64,000 nt of DNA from NCBI RefSeq assembly GCF_000210295.1, contig NC_026741.1:1984001-2048000 (forward strand), written 5' to 3'. Position numbers and translations under genes: made by a program. Below are positions 21,672 to 31,251 of this stretch, piece by piece; positions within the stretch are counted from its first letter, which is position 1, and every line of letters starts with the position of its first letter. A model generated the notes under the pieces. It saw only the letters and a program-made list of their open reading frames with translations, had not been told where the DNA came from and did no database searches. This DNA is from Trypanosoma brucei gambiense DAL972 (Eukaryota; Euglenozoa; Kinetoplastea; Trypanosomatida; Trypanosomatidae).

Positions 21672-24368
21672 ATGGGTGCTGCTCCAAGCAGGGAGACATT
21701 ACGGCGGGGGCTATACAACGTGCCAACACAGATGAAGAATAATGTTGACAGCTCCCGATCTCAAAGCAAACCAGACATTGTACTTATTCCGCTCATTAAA
21801 GAATACTTTCCATCGGCCGACTGCCCGCTGTTCGTGCAGTTTCACAAGATGCGGTGTGATCCGGGTGTGAATTATTACTTCCGCCACCCCCTGTACCCGG
21901 GTGATTTGAGCCGCATTCCCAACGTGCATAGCAATGATGCCAGGTCTTCTAACCGATCGAGAGATGCACTGTATTCTGAATTTGTGGAGCAGACAGAGGA
22001 GAGACTCTTTGATACAGATAAGGAGATGCGACAGGCACATGAGCTTTCCATGAGTGACAGGTCTGCCGGTGGATCCCCTTCCTTCCATATGGAGGGGGCG
22101 AAAACAGCAAACGTCGGGAAAAAAGTTCTTCCGATCATATGCGCAGTGGCTTTTCTCCACGATCGCGAGAAGTTTGAACAACTTCAACAGACTCAGGGGA
22201 CTCCGGGGGGTAGCAGGGTGCCACATGTTTTGATGGGGAGGGAAAACTCGGATATTCTTGAAGGAAAGGTTGTCAACATCATCGGTTTCTTTGGTATGTT
22301 ACCAAGGGAGATAGAGCGGAAACCGTTGACATCTCCGGTAATCTTCAGCCCCGTAAGTCCCGGATTAAGTGCGACCGGAAAAGGCATTGCGGCGCCAAGT
22401 ATGTTGAAAAATTCTCTTTCTCTGCCATGTACAGCTAGGGGGCCCAGCCATGGTTCCTCACAAGACCTTCAGCAACTGATTGCACCGCTCTCTTCACAGG
22501 CTTCAGTGGCTAGTGGGAGCGAACTTCGCAACCGTCCCAGCTTTGTACCTACGCAGCACGTGCCACCTGAACGATGCCCGTTGACAGCATCCGCTGGTGC
22601 CTTTTCACTGGTGTCCTCTCTCGGTGGGACGCCAGCTCGGGAATCGTCGGCGAGACAGCGACCCTTCTTGCAGTCAGAAGGTTTGTTACGGGAAATGGAC
22701 CAGGCGTCGTCTTACCGTTGCACTGCGTTGGAGGAGAGGCTTAGCCGATTTGGTTTGCCGGCACCTGCGGCGGCGGAGCCGCTTACAGCTGTTGTTTTTA
22801 TGACCAAGTCTGCGGGAGAGCAAAACCTGTGTCGGGTGACTTTTGTGGCCGCCAAGACTTATCATGGCCAGCTGGTTGAGGCTGGGGTACTAAAGCAGCG
22901 TGGAAATGGCCCTTCACCACCACTGGAATCCGAAAGGCGGTATCTCCCACCTTTGGAAACATTTAGTTTTTCATCGCTGATGACAAACGTACCGTTTATT
23001 TCATTCGTGTACGAAATGCGTTGTCGCTGGGGACGCTTTGGGTTTTTCTCCCGACGTGTGGACTCACCGTCCTTACGGATGGGTTCTCTGAATGTTTCCT
23101 CCAGTTTTACTTATGGCTTTACGGGAGGCGCACATTCAGAGGCACCGAATCTGGAAGAGACACACAGGGGCTTCGCCATGTGGTTGACAAAAAACGGTGT
23201 GTTCCATGGCCGAATCGAAAGAGAACTGGCGGAACATCTTTGTTTTTGCATGGCAGAACAGCCCGACTTCATGTCAGTCCCAGCTGCAACACTCCCAATA
23301 GGTGGGGGTTACTGGCGGTTCCGTGGCCTTGTTGATCGTAACAACCCACGACCTATTCAGCTTTGTGGCGACGGCGCTGAAGCGGCGGACCCGCTTGATG
23401 TGTATGTCATGGGTTCCCCAGCGGTTGGTGGTTTTGACGAGGGTGATGTTTTGAAATATGACCAAACGAGCCGTTCGTGGGTGGCCAACCGGGACATCCC
23501 ACTCGATGCCGTTGTCCTTGCGGCAATGCGGCCATTTTGCAAGGCTGCGCGCACAGCTCCACCCGATGACATCGGGTGGGTGACTATTGAGGTGGAAGAG
23601 CAAGACGAGATGGGGGTTGAAGACCAGGATCATCTTGAGACGGCGGGAAAGAGGGATATGGATACCGGGGCAGTTGTGCGCCAAGAGGACCGTGATGGTA
23701 CTGTGGTGAGAAAACGAGTCCACGTTCGTGAAGGGAATTTCTATATCTATCGTTTTGAGCTGAATGGTGAGGTGCATTACCACGGTACTGTGCCAGATTT
23801 CGCGAATCCCAACAAAAAGAGGGCATCGCACAGCAGTTCTGTCGGGGCGAGGAGTGTAGCTCCCATGGGGCCAGCGGCTGTCGCACGGCGTTTTGATAAT
23901 ACGAACGAAAGGGGCCGTCAACATTCTGTTGGATCAACAGCAGACCGCAGCACCAACGAGCACTCATTGTCTGTGACTTCAACGTTTTCCCCCCCCTTTG
24001 TTGAGAGTTTTATGGGGAGCGAAAGGACGAGTGCAACGTTCCTAGCAAGCCCTCTCCAGCCCGTAAGGGAGGCCATCAGTCGGTCGCTGGGGACGGTCTC
24101 TTATTCTAATCGGGGCTATGAGTCAACCGGGAGCCAGTCCTCTTTTCCTGTTGTGCCTGTGACCCCAGATACGATGTTTCCTCCATCGAGAGGGCTGACA
24201 ACGCCGGTGGCGCGTCGCAGACCGACATTTGTGCCAGTTGGCTCGGAGGTCGAGGTGGATGAGTCGCAACGGGACAATGAATCGGACGGAGGGGCAACAG
24301 CATTTGTCAGGCGCTTCATAGACTCAACGGTTTATATATGGGACTGGAGATATTGCGCAGATAGATAA
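21672..24368 (+). CDS. Putative N-myristoylated paralogue B
   Basis: 898 residues, starting MGAAPSRETLRRGLY, with Gly2 and Ser6 placed for N-myristoylation. Blocks colinear with the genes at 16166 and 31252: IVLIPLIKEYFPSADCPLF (residue 36), LYSEFVEQTEERLFDTDKEM (100), PIICAVAF (154), VVNIIGFFGMLP (200), FMTKSAGEQ (about 376), MTNVPFISFVYEMRCR (437), FAMWLTKNGVFHG (501), WRFRGLV...GGFDEGDVLKY (548-597), IPLDAVVLAAM (609) and YIYRFELNGEVHYHGTVP (about 692). A Ser/Pro-rich linker of about 160 residues separates the 200 and 373 blocks, and a Ser/Thr-rich tail follows residue 720. No catalytic motif, signal peptide or membrane helix was seen. The product is likely a membrane-associated, kinetoplastid-specific protein; function unknown. 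Confidence 0.9.
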   Translation: MGAAPSRETLRRGLYNVPTQMKNNVDSSRSQSKPDIVLIPLIKEYFPSADCPLFVQFHKMRCDPGVNYYFRHPLYPGDLSRIPNVHSNDARSSNRSRDALYSEFVEQTEERLFDTDKEMRQAHELSMSDRSAGGSPSFHMEGAKTANVGKKVLPIICAVAFLHDREKFEQLQQTQGTPGGSRVPHVLMGRENSDILEGKVVNIIGFFGMLPREIERKPLTSPVIFSPVSPGLSATGKGIAAPSMLKNSLSLPCTARGPSHGSSQDLQQLIAPLSSQASVASGSELRNRPSFVPTQHVPPERCPLTASAGAFSLVSSLGGTPARESSARQRPFLQSEGLLREMDQASSYRCTALEERLSRFGLPAPAAAEPLTAVVFMTKSAGEQNLCRVTFVAAKTYHGQLVEAGVLKQRGNGPSPPLESERRYLPPLETFSFSSLMTNVPFISFVYEMRCRWGRFGFFSRRVDSPSLRMGSLNVSSSFTYGFTGGAHSEAPNLEETHRGFAMWLTKNGVFHGRIERELAEHLCFCMAEQPDFMSVPAATLPIGGGYWRFRGLVDRNNPRPIQLCGDGAEAADPLDVYVMGSPAVGGFDEGDVLKYDQTSRSWVANRDIPLDAVVLAAMRPFCKAARTAPPDDIGWVTIEVEEQDEMGVEDQDHLETAGKRDMDTGAVVRQEDRDGTVVRKRVHVREGNFYIYRFELNGEVHYHGTVPDFANPNKKRASHSSSVGARSVAPMGPAAVARRFDNTNERGRQHSVGSTADRSTNEHSLSVTSTFSPPFVESFMGSERTSATFLASPLQPVREAISRSLGTVSYSNRGYESTGSQSSFPVVPVTPDTMFPPSRGLTTPVARRRPTFVPVGSEVEVDESQRDNESDGGATAFVRRFIDSTVYIWDWRYCADR

Positions 24369-25560
24369 AGTTGAGGATGTGTAGCTAGGGGAACAGGCAC
24401 CCGAAGAATAAATAGGTTAGTAGCACGTTTTATATATCTTTATATATCTTTTTATATCTTTTTGTCTTTTTTTCGTTTTATTACCATGGCCATTATTTTC
24501 TTAAGCTATTATGTGTAAAACTTTGTGTTTGCATTCTTCGTGGTAATGGTCCCCTTGCTTTTTCTTTTCCAAAGCTGCTCTTAATTTAATGTGATATTTG
24601 TGTTGCCGACTTTTCTGTAGATAAGTATCCGCTTACTTCAGGTAAAAGATGTGGACACTAAACAACTTATTTTTAATTCCACGCTGCTTCTTTGTTAGGC
24701 GGGTGCGTTCCACAAATTGAAGCTTTTGCGTTCCGTGAGGTGTTGGTCAAAATTTCACAAATGGTATTCAAAAAAAAAATATGATGTGACACTCGTACAA
24801 TGCATTAGGTTGATGCCATATCCTTTTCCGTATCCGTATTTTGAAACACTAAGGTGCTGTTGCTTTATGGGATGGACTCACTCACGTAGTTGTATCATTT
24901 ACATTTCCCCCTTTTAACCACCATTTTTTCTTTCTTTAAATGCCTTAGCTCTCCCAACATTTTATTTAACTGACCGTTTTTGCTTTGATTTTGACTATTG
25001 GATGACACAGTTCCGTTTCTCACCAGCCCCTGCAGCGGGTATGCTCGCTTGCTAAGACCAAACATTTTTACCTTAATGCCCCCCAATATTGTTCTCTTTG
25101 ATCGTAGCCGAAACCATCCTTATTTTTCTTCTCTCGCCCCTTTCTCAATCTTTTTTCGGTTCGCCTTAGTGCTGGTAACGAACACCTCCATTTTAGCAGA
25201 GCACACGCGCAAGAGCGCATGGATCAATAATCTGTTGGTGCGGGTTGTTTCCCGTGTGCATTTTTTTCGGTGTCATGGGAGAGTATTGGGGAGGCAGCCT
25301 ATGATATTCCCGAAGCTGGCGGTGTTTACACGCTGTGCGCTGGCGAATGATCATTCTTATTGTTGTTTTCAAACAACCTAACAAAAAAGACAGGAAAACG
25401 GAGGTTGTATCTTGGCGTGCGGTTTAAACAGTCTTTGAGGCGAGGGACAGGGGGTAGGGTGTTGCTCATGCAGTAGACATTGCTTGTTTCAATGCTCAAA
25501 ACATTCCTAGAAGGCGATGCTGAATCAATTACAGTCCTGATGCGAGTCTATGGAGGGCTG
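24369..25560. other. Spacer, presumed 3' UTR of paralogue B and beyond
   Basis: A short tandem of TTTATATATC-like units lies at about 24428-24462. T-rich segments occur near 24900-25160. No coding region is supported. Confidence 0.5.
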
Positions 25561-25599
25561 CACCTATCAGTGTTCGTTCCAACGAACGGTGGTAGTTGT

Positions 25600-26552
25600 G
25601 CTGTTCAGAACTGACCGGTGTCAAGGGACGACCCCGAGTTCGTCCCTACTACTGCGCTTAGGGGGGACTCCATGAGAATAGCGTTGCGCCGTTCCAGTTT
25701 CGGCAAATGCTTAAAAGCTTCGGTATCCCTGTTTACAATCGGCGTGCTGTGCCACCCGAAGTCTGCAGCGTATCTCTGAATTGAGTGGACTCGAGCCAAT
25801 ATGACGCTTTCAGGGTCGAGTGCACGCGGAGGCTTCCTCATTCCCGTCCACAGTATGGTCGGGAATCATTTCGCGTGCCGAACAAAAAGTCGTTTGTGTT
25901 TTATATCCTTGTTATACTCAACCCACTCCACGGGTGTTGCTTTGCTGGTCCTTGATTGCGCCTATTTACACCATACTTTACCTGGGAATTCGGGTTTGTT
26001 GCTTATGCTTTGTGATGCCGGGAGTTTGCCAAGGTGTTTCCCAACGCCTTGCTTCGACCTCATTGCGTCGGAGGTGATGGAGGTTGCAGCAAGAGTCAGT
26101 ATCTCCGTGCATGCAGGTGCCATGAAAGGCGTTTTTTTGTCTACGGACCCTCACGCGATGTTACCACGTGCGATGTGTAACCCCATTCTGTCACCCATCT
26201 TGAAAAAGGATACTGGTGTTCACGCTGGTAAGGGGAAGACCCTTTGGTTTGTCGCATGAGTTCTCCGCGTGACCGAGTTGCTTCGGGCAAGAAGGCAATG
26301 CAGTTTCGACGTGGGCACCCTAAAGGTATCGTCTTTGACCCTTCTCATGCGGGGCGGAACCCCAACGGGTCTTGGGCTTTTGAAGTTATCACTCGAATGT
26401 GCACGGCTTGTAAGCTGACGGTTGGTGCTACCGCCATCGATCAGCCTGTTTTATACGCATTACCCAAGGAAGGGACTTCCTGTAATTCAACAGCGCAACG
26501 CCCTTTCGGTTCGGCTAAGGACCCAGCGTTCTCCTTACCTTCCGTATATTAA
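25600..26552 (+). pseudogene. Possible decayed coding region before the ALDH-like gene
   Basis: Two adjoining + frames (25801-26259, then 26244-26552) carry coding-like text: VSISVHAGAMKGVFLSTDPH and TGVHAGKGKTLW in the first, RVASGKKAMQFRRGHPKGIV and CKLTVGATAIDQPVL in the second. Order and spacing recall the C-terminal half of glutamate 5-kinase (a 'G..GT.f' end of the kinase domain, then 'SRKKWI...P.G.i..D.GA', then '..L...GvtAi'). This is a weak, memory-based reading with no intact frame or ATG. It could equally be UTR with chance open frames. Confidence 0.25.
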
Positions 26553-26582
26553 GATATTTTGTTTTTTCGATATAAGAAGGAC

Positions 26583-28262
26583 ATGCAGTTTTGTGGCGGG
26601 TTTGTTTGCCGCACACCACCACTACGATTTGCATGGAAGCAAACTTACAGCCAACTTCTACCATCACACTCCACGGTTCCCTCTGCGTACATATGCGGGC
26701 GTTTGCGCCAAGCACACCACTACTCCGGTCGATTTGCTTGTAGCGCTGCTTCTGTTGTGGTAGAGAGTCCCTCTGATGGAGCTGGGATCCTCACTTTCAC
26801 AGCCAACACAGTTGATGGCGCTGCGCGTGCGCTCAGCGAAATAATGCATGAAGCTCAGGCGCTTTCTCATTCTGTGGAACTTCGCGCGTTGGAGCGCCTG
26901 GAGGCCATCCTAAGGCAAAACGCTGAGTTACTGGCATCAGCGGAGGCCCTTGCTACGGGAATATGTTTGCGTGAAGCTCGGAACTCGATTGGGTTGGCGG
27001 CAAACGTCGTCGGAAGTTGCGCGGAACGTCTGCGTGGGTGCCCCGCCTCGGTCACCGCCAGCGAGACCATTGATGTGGAGGACTTACTTCGTTCGTTGGG
27101 CTGCAGTGACAGGGGTATCAACTGTCACGGTATCAGGTGTGCAACTGGTGGAGGTTCCTCGGTAGCGCTGTGCTACACATCGGCCAATTACCCCCTTCAG
27201 AGAGGTGTTGAGGCTATTGCCGCCGCTCTTTTGCGAGGTCATGTGGTCGTCTGGCTGCCATCACTTGAAGCACCGCTCTCCGCGTTGTGGCTTATGCAGT
27301 TGCTTTGCCGCTCTTTCAGCTGCCAAGCTAACGAAAACGACAGTCGGAGTGCCACTAGTGATGACAAGGGCTGCGATCGGGGGGTTGGTATGCATACCGT
27401 GGAGCCTATAAACATCATTTTGTATCGCGGTGAACACTCAATTTTACTTGAAAAGGCTTTCGGCGTACGTGGCGCCCGTGAAGGCTTGGAGCTAGTAGGG
27501 TTGACGAACGGCTTTACAGAAGGCCAAACAAACCAGTTTTCCGTCCACTTGTCGGATGGCCAAGTGAGACGTTCGGATATTAGCGCCTTGTACGCTATTG
27601 ATTGGCACCATCGGTTGACTAAACCTGCGGTTGCCATTGTTAGTGTTTCCCAAGGGGAATCACAGTCATTTTCACCTTCTATCCCATTGACGGCATGCGC
27701 GGCAGTGGCGAAAACAGATTCAGCGCCTACACACGTGGAATGTGTAGCTGAAAATTTCTTTCATCACGCCTTTCACTGCAATGGGAGAACACTGCACCCA
27801 CTTCACGTGGCGTTCATTCCCCACGAGGATGTGCTACCGATACTCCGTTACCTTCGGGAGCGCATACGACAGGTGCGCATTGGGCACAGTCTTGACAGCA
27901 GTGTTGAGCTTGGCCCGCTTCCCACTTCTAAACACCTCTCTTTGGTGAAGGAACTTATTGAGTCTGCTACTAGCGGTGACGATGATGCTGGGGTCTGTAT
28001 TCAACAGGTGTGCGGCGGGTTCGAGGTAGCGATGCCTGCAGGTTTTTTTTGCCTTCCCTGTGTGTTGTATGCCCGGCTGCCGAATGAAGCACCAGGTGCA
28101 GTTTCTTCGATGGTTGAACGAGTCATGAAGCTGCGCACGGAGTTGGATGAATTGGGAGGTGGTCCTGTAGCTCTTGTGTGCGCCTATTACCTTCGGCACC
28201 AGTTAGATGAGTTACACGTATGGAAGGACAACGCGCAACATTATGTTGTGCATGACTGGTGA
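26583..28262 (+). CDS. Divergent aldehyde dehydrogenase-fold protein, probably catalytically dead
   Basis: 559 residues from ATG 26583; the frame extends only eight codons further to a TTG, and candidate acceptor AGs lie at 26552 and 26575. ALDH landmarks appear in order: RLEAILRQNAELLASAEALA...REAR (residues 103-132; the helix before the NAD domain), YTSANYPLQRGVEAIAAALL then RGHVVVWLPSLEAPLSAL (198-235, cf. the PxNxP and KPSE region), LVGLTNGFTEG (about 310, cf. fTGS) and VRIGHSLDSSVELGPLPTSK then HLSLVKELIESA (431-462, cf. kvGdp...GPl...). The catalytic motif F-x-N-x-G-Q-x-C reads F-H-C-N-G-R-T-L (397-404): Gln becomes Arg and the nucleophilic Cys becomes Leu. The canonical ELGG Glu motif is not evident either. 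A pseudoenzyme or scaffold is inferred. The basic, Ser-containing N-terminus could be a mitochondrial presequence, but this is uncertain. Confidence 0.75.
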   Translation: MQFCGGFVCRTPPLRFAWKQTYSQLLPSHSTVPSAYICGRLRQAHHYSGRFACSAASVVVESPSDGAGILTFTANTVDGAARALSEIMHEAQALSHSVELRALERLEAILRQNAELLASAEALATGICLREARNSIGLAANVVGSCAERLRGCPASVTASETIDVEDLLRSLGCSDRGINCHGIRCATGGGSSVALCYTSANYPLQRGVEAIAAALLRGHVVVWLPSLEAPLSALWLMQLLCRSFSCQANENDSRSATSDDKGCDRGVGMHTVEPINIILYRGEHSILLEKAFGVRGAREGLELVGLTNGFTEGQTNQFSVHLSDGQVRRSDISALYAIDWHHRLTKPAVAIVSVSQGESQSFSPSIPLTACAAVAKTDSAPTHVECVAENFFHHAFHCNGRTLHPLHVAFIPHEDVLPILRYLRERIRQVRIGHSLDSSVELGPLPTSKHLSLVKELIESATSGDDDAGVCIQQVCGGFEVAMPAGFFCLPCVLYARLPNEAPGAVSSMVERVMKLRTELDELGGGPVALVCAYYLRHQLDELHVWKDNAQHYVVHDW

Positions 28263-31230
28263 GTGCGCGGCGATATATTTGAGGAATAAGTGGGGACGTG
28301 AGCAGATGCCACATTAAGTGTTGCGTGGTATGCCAAGTTAAATCGTACAGCTGCCGTGGAAATTAGGAGAAGAAAGTGCCGCAATACGCATTTGGTGTTA
28401 ACAGTGAAACCGTGTATATGCTTGTGTGTGTGTGTGTGTGTGTGTGTGGAATTGGTGATGCGGAAAGGAAATGTGCCAACAGTTCGGCGGCCAAAAAGCG
28501 GTACGATAACCTTTGTCCAGTACGCGCAGTCTGTGTTACGTCGCGGAAGTGGAGTTTCTTTGTGCCACGGCTTGCCGTTATTGTTATTGTTATTACTGTT
28601 ATTATCGTTATTATTATTATTAGCATCATCATCATCAGTATTAATCCATCTATTTATTTCCTGTCTGATGTTATGCCTCGAGCCATACCGCAATTCCCGC
28701 ATCCTCTTTGCTGTTTGCCTTTTTCATCTTTCTTTCCTCTGAAGGGGGCACCGTGGCGAAGAAACGGCAAAAAGCGAGAAGGAAGAGGGAATAATAGGGA
28801 AGCAAAATCATTTGGGGTACTTGGAACAAGAGAAGGAGAGAGCAGAAAACGAAAAAAAAAATAGAAATAGAAAAAAGGACTCCAAGGGGGACGTTGTGCG
28901 CGTGTAGGTGCCCAGCCGAAGACAAGCAACTATTAAGCAAGCAAACAAGCAAGCAAGTGAAGAAGAGCAAGAGGAGACGAGAGAATAATACGTTAAGTGG
29001 CAGTTAGTTGTACGTATACGCACATATTTATATATATACATATACATTTAAGTACACATATAAAGTGAGGAAACAGAATAGGGCGGAGTGCATCTGTAAA
29101 AGTCCCATCCCCGTTGTTTAGTGCACACGCAAACTTTCAAAACGGACAAACGCGCGTTTCCGTGTGAAGAGGCCATTCTATTGCTGACACGTCTCCGCGT
29201 AGCACCTGTGCCGTCGTTTTGAATATTCGTCTGTTTTTTTTTCCTTCGTTTTCTTGATAAAAGAAGATCACATATAGTTAAATTTGACTTTTGCTGATTT
29301 AAATTTTTTTTTTAAAAGAAAAGAAAAGCGGTGTGGAATATACGTTGTTGCGGGAGGGGAAAGAAGAGACGGGAGGAAACAAAACCAGAGGTGTGGAAGC
29401 ATCGAGTTCTATAACGGGAATAATATTAAATCATAGGGGGGGGGTTTGAAAACACGCAAACAGACAGGAAAAAGAAAACAACAATAACGAGAGGGGGAGT
29501 CCTGACGACGCACTGACAAGAAGTATCAAATCAGTATAGTTTTTCTTTTTTTTTTTCTTTTTTCATTTCTCTTTTTTCTTTTTTCTTTTGCATCTTTCAG
29601 CGACACCAGAGAAAGAGGAATAAATAAATTGTAAACTTCCTTCTGTACGCGTACTACATACGTATATACATACATATACATATTTATACATAGGAAAAAA
29701 TTTCGTTTCTTTTTTTTTTCTTTAAATTTTCGTCCAGCAATCGCTCCTCTGCTTTAAACAAAACGGGACAAGGTAATAAAACAAGAGTAAAATAAATTGA
29801 AGGAAAGTAAGAGAGTCGTTTACTTTGTAACTTTTTGTTCTCTTTGCATCTGCATTTGCATTTTTCTCCTCTTTTTTGTTTTTCTCCTTTGTAATTTTAT
29901 CTTTCATTATTAAAATCATAATTGTCACCATTTTCTACCGCCCGTCTTTCTGTTTCTGCTTTGCTCTTCGCGTGGATTCATTTTTTCTTTGTCACTAACT
30001 CCCTCAACTACAGTGTGTTACTTTAACACAAACCTAGCGGTTGTGCGTGTGTGTGTGTGTTTTAAATCTTAGATAACCCTCATTGTCATTTTTTTTGATT
30101 TATATTTTGCCACCGCAGAGTCCGTGGAAGTAAAAGAGAGGAATAACAAAAACGATAAATAATAGGAAAAAAAAGAAGGGGAAAGGAGAGAAAAAGGTAA
30201 AAAAGGGAGAAAAAGGCGTGACAGTAGTTGTGGTTGGAGGGGGACCCCGAATAGAAAAAAAAAGGAAGGAAGAAAAAAAAAAAGAGGGAAAAGGACGGAG
30301 AGAGAAAGAGGGATCCGGGAACGGCGCAATTATATAAAAAGATATACAACACACACGTGCTATCGCTTCTTTGTTCTGTGGTTTATACAAACACATTCAC
30401 ATCCGTATTAGTTTTCTTATTAATATATCGTGCCGCGCCACACATTTCTTGTGCAGACATATATATTTATACACATTTGTTTTTATATAAAGGGTGAGGA
30501 ATTGAAGGAGTTTTTTTTTTCTTTGCGCCATCGATCTATTCGCTTTCACCACAAGTCGCCACCGTCATTGCGCCATTAATTTACTACTCGCGGTTATTCC
30601 ATCAAGGGTGGAAAGGGAGGGATTGACAGGAGATAAATAAAGCAATTCAAACCTTTTTCTAAAAAAAAAAGTGAGAGAAGGAAAAAAAAGAAGGTGACGG
30701 GGTGAAAACAAGTAAATCCAATAATATAAGGAAGTATAGTTATAAATAAATAAATATATATTGGGGGGGGGCGTACAAGTTAGAATATAAAGGTATTTCC
30801 AAGTAGCTTACTCTTGACATCAGTTGTTTTAATAATAATAATAATAGCATTGACTTTAGGGTTCTTGTTGACCATTTTTTTTTTAAAAGGAAAACAAAAT
30901 CGTTCTGCTTTTTTTTTTTCCGTTTGACTAAAAACCTTTCCCTACATTGTGGAGCGGGTGCCGTTTTTTCAGTGTCTTTTTTCTTTGTAATTTGATCAGT
31001 TGAGATCGGGGAGGAGTGGGGTTAAGGGTTAGGGGTTTGTTGGATTTTTGTCTTTTTTTTTTTCCTTGAGAAGAGACCCAAGTAAAGAAGGAGGAAAAAA
31101 AAAAAGACAGATTTGTAAAGAGAGGAATTTAGAACGGAAGGGACCCAACAGAGATAAAGAGGAGAGGAGAGGAGAGGAGAGGTGTGTGTGGTAGTTCCTT
31201 TTTTTTTTTCTTTACATTAATTTTTTCGTG
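28263..31230. other. 3-kb spacer before paralogue C
   Basis: Simple-sequence DNA: (TG)n at about 28421-28448, (TTA/ATT)n at 28585-28622, purine-rich 28790-28880, T-rich 29520-29590, purine-rich 30120-30310, and a short tandem of AGGAG at about 31160-31181. A GGTTAAGGGTTAGGGG string (about 31018-31036) resembles two telomere units. Long frames here, on both strands, are low-complexity. No gene is supported. Confidence 0.5.
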
Positions 31231-31232
31231 AG
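31231..31232 (+). promoter_or_regulatory. Spliced-leader acceptor AG deciding the start of paralogue C
   Basis: A T-rich tract (31196-31228) ends in TTTTTTCGTGAG, with the AG at 31231-31232. This lies downstream of the GTG at 31228 that would extend the frame, so the first usable start in the mature mRNA is the ATG at 31252, giving a 19-nt 5' UTR. Confidence 0.55.
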
Positions 31233-31251
31233 GTGTGTGTGTGTGACGAAT

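Noticed and set aside
25605..25841. Minus-strand text STPIVNRDTEAF...SPLSAVV resembling a glutamate 5-kinase core motif
   Set aside because: Opposite strand to the other G5K-like fragments and to all neighbouring genes; the match is too short and is best treated as coincidence.
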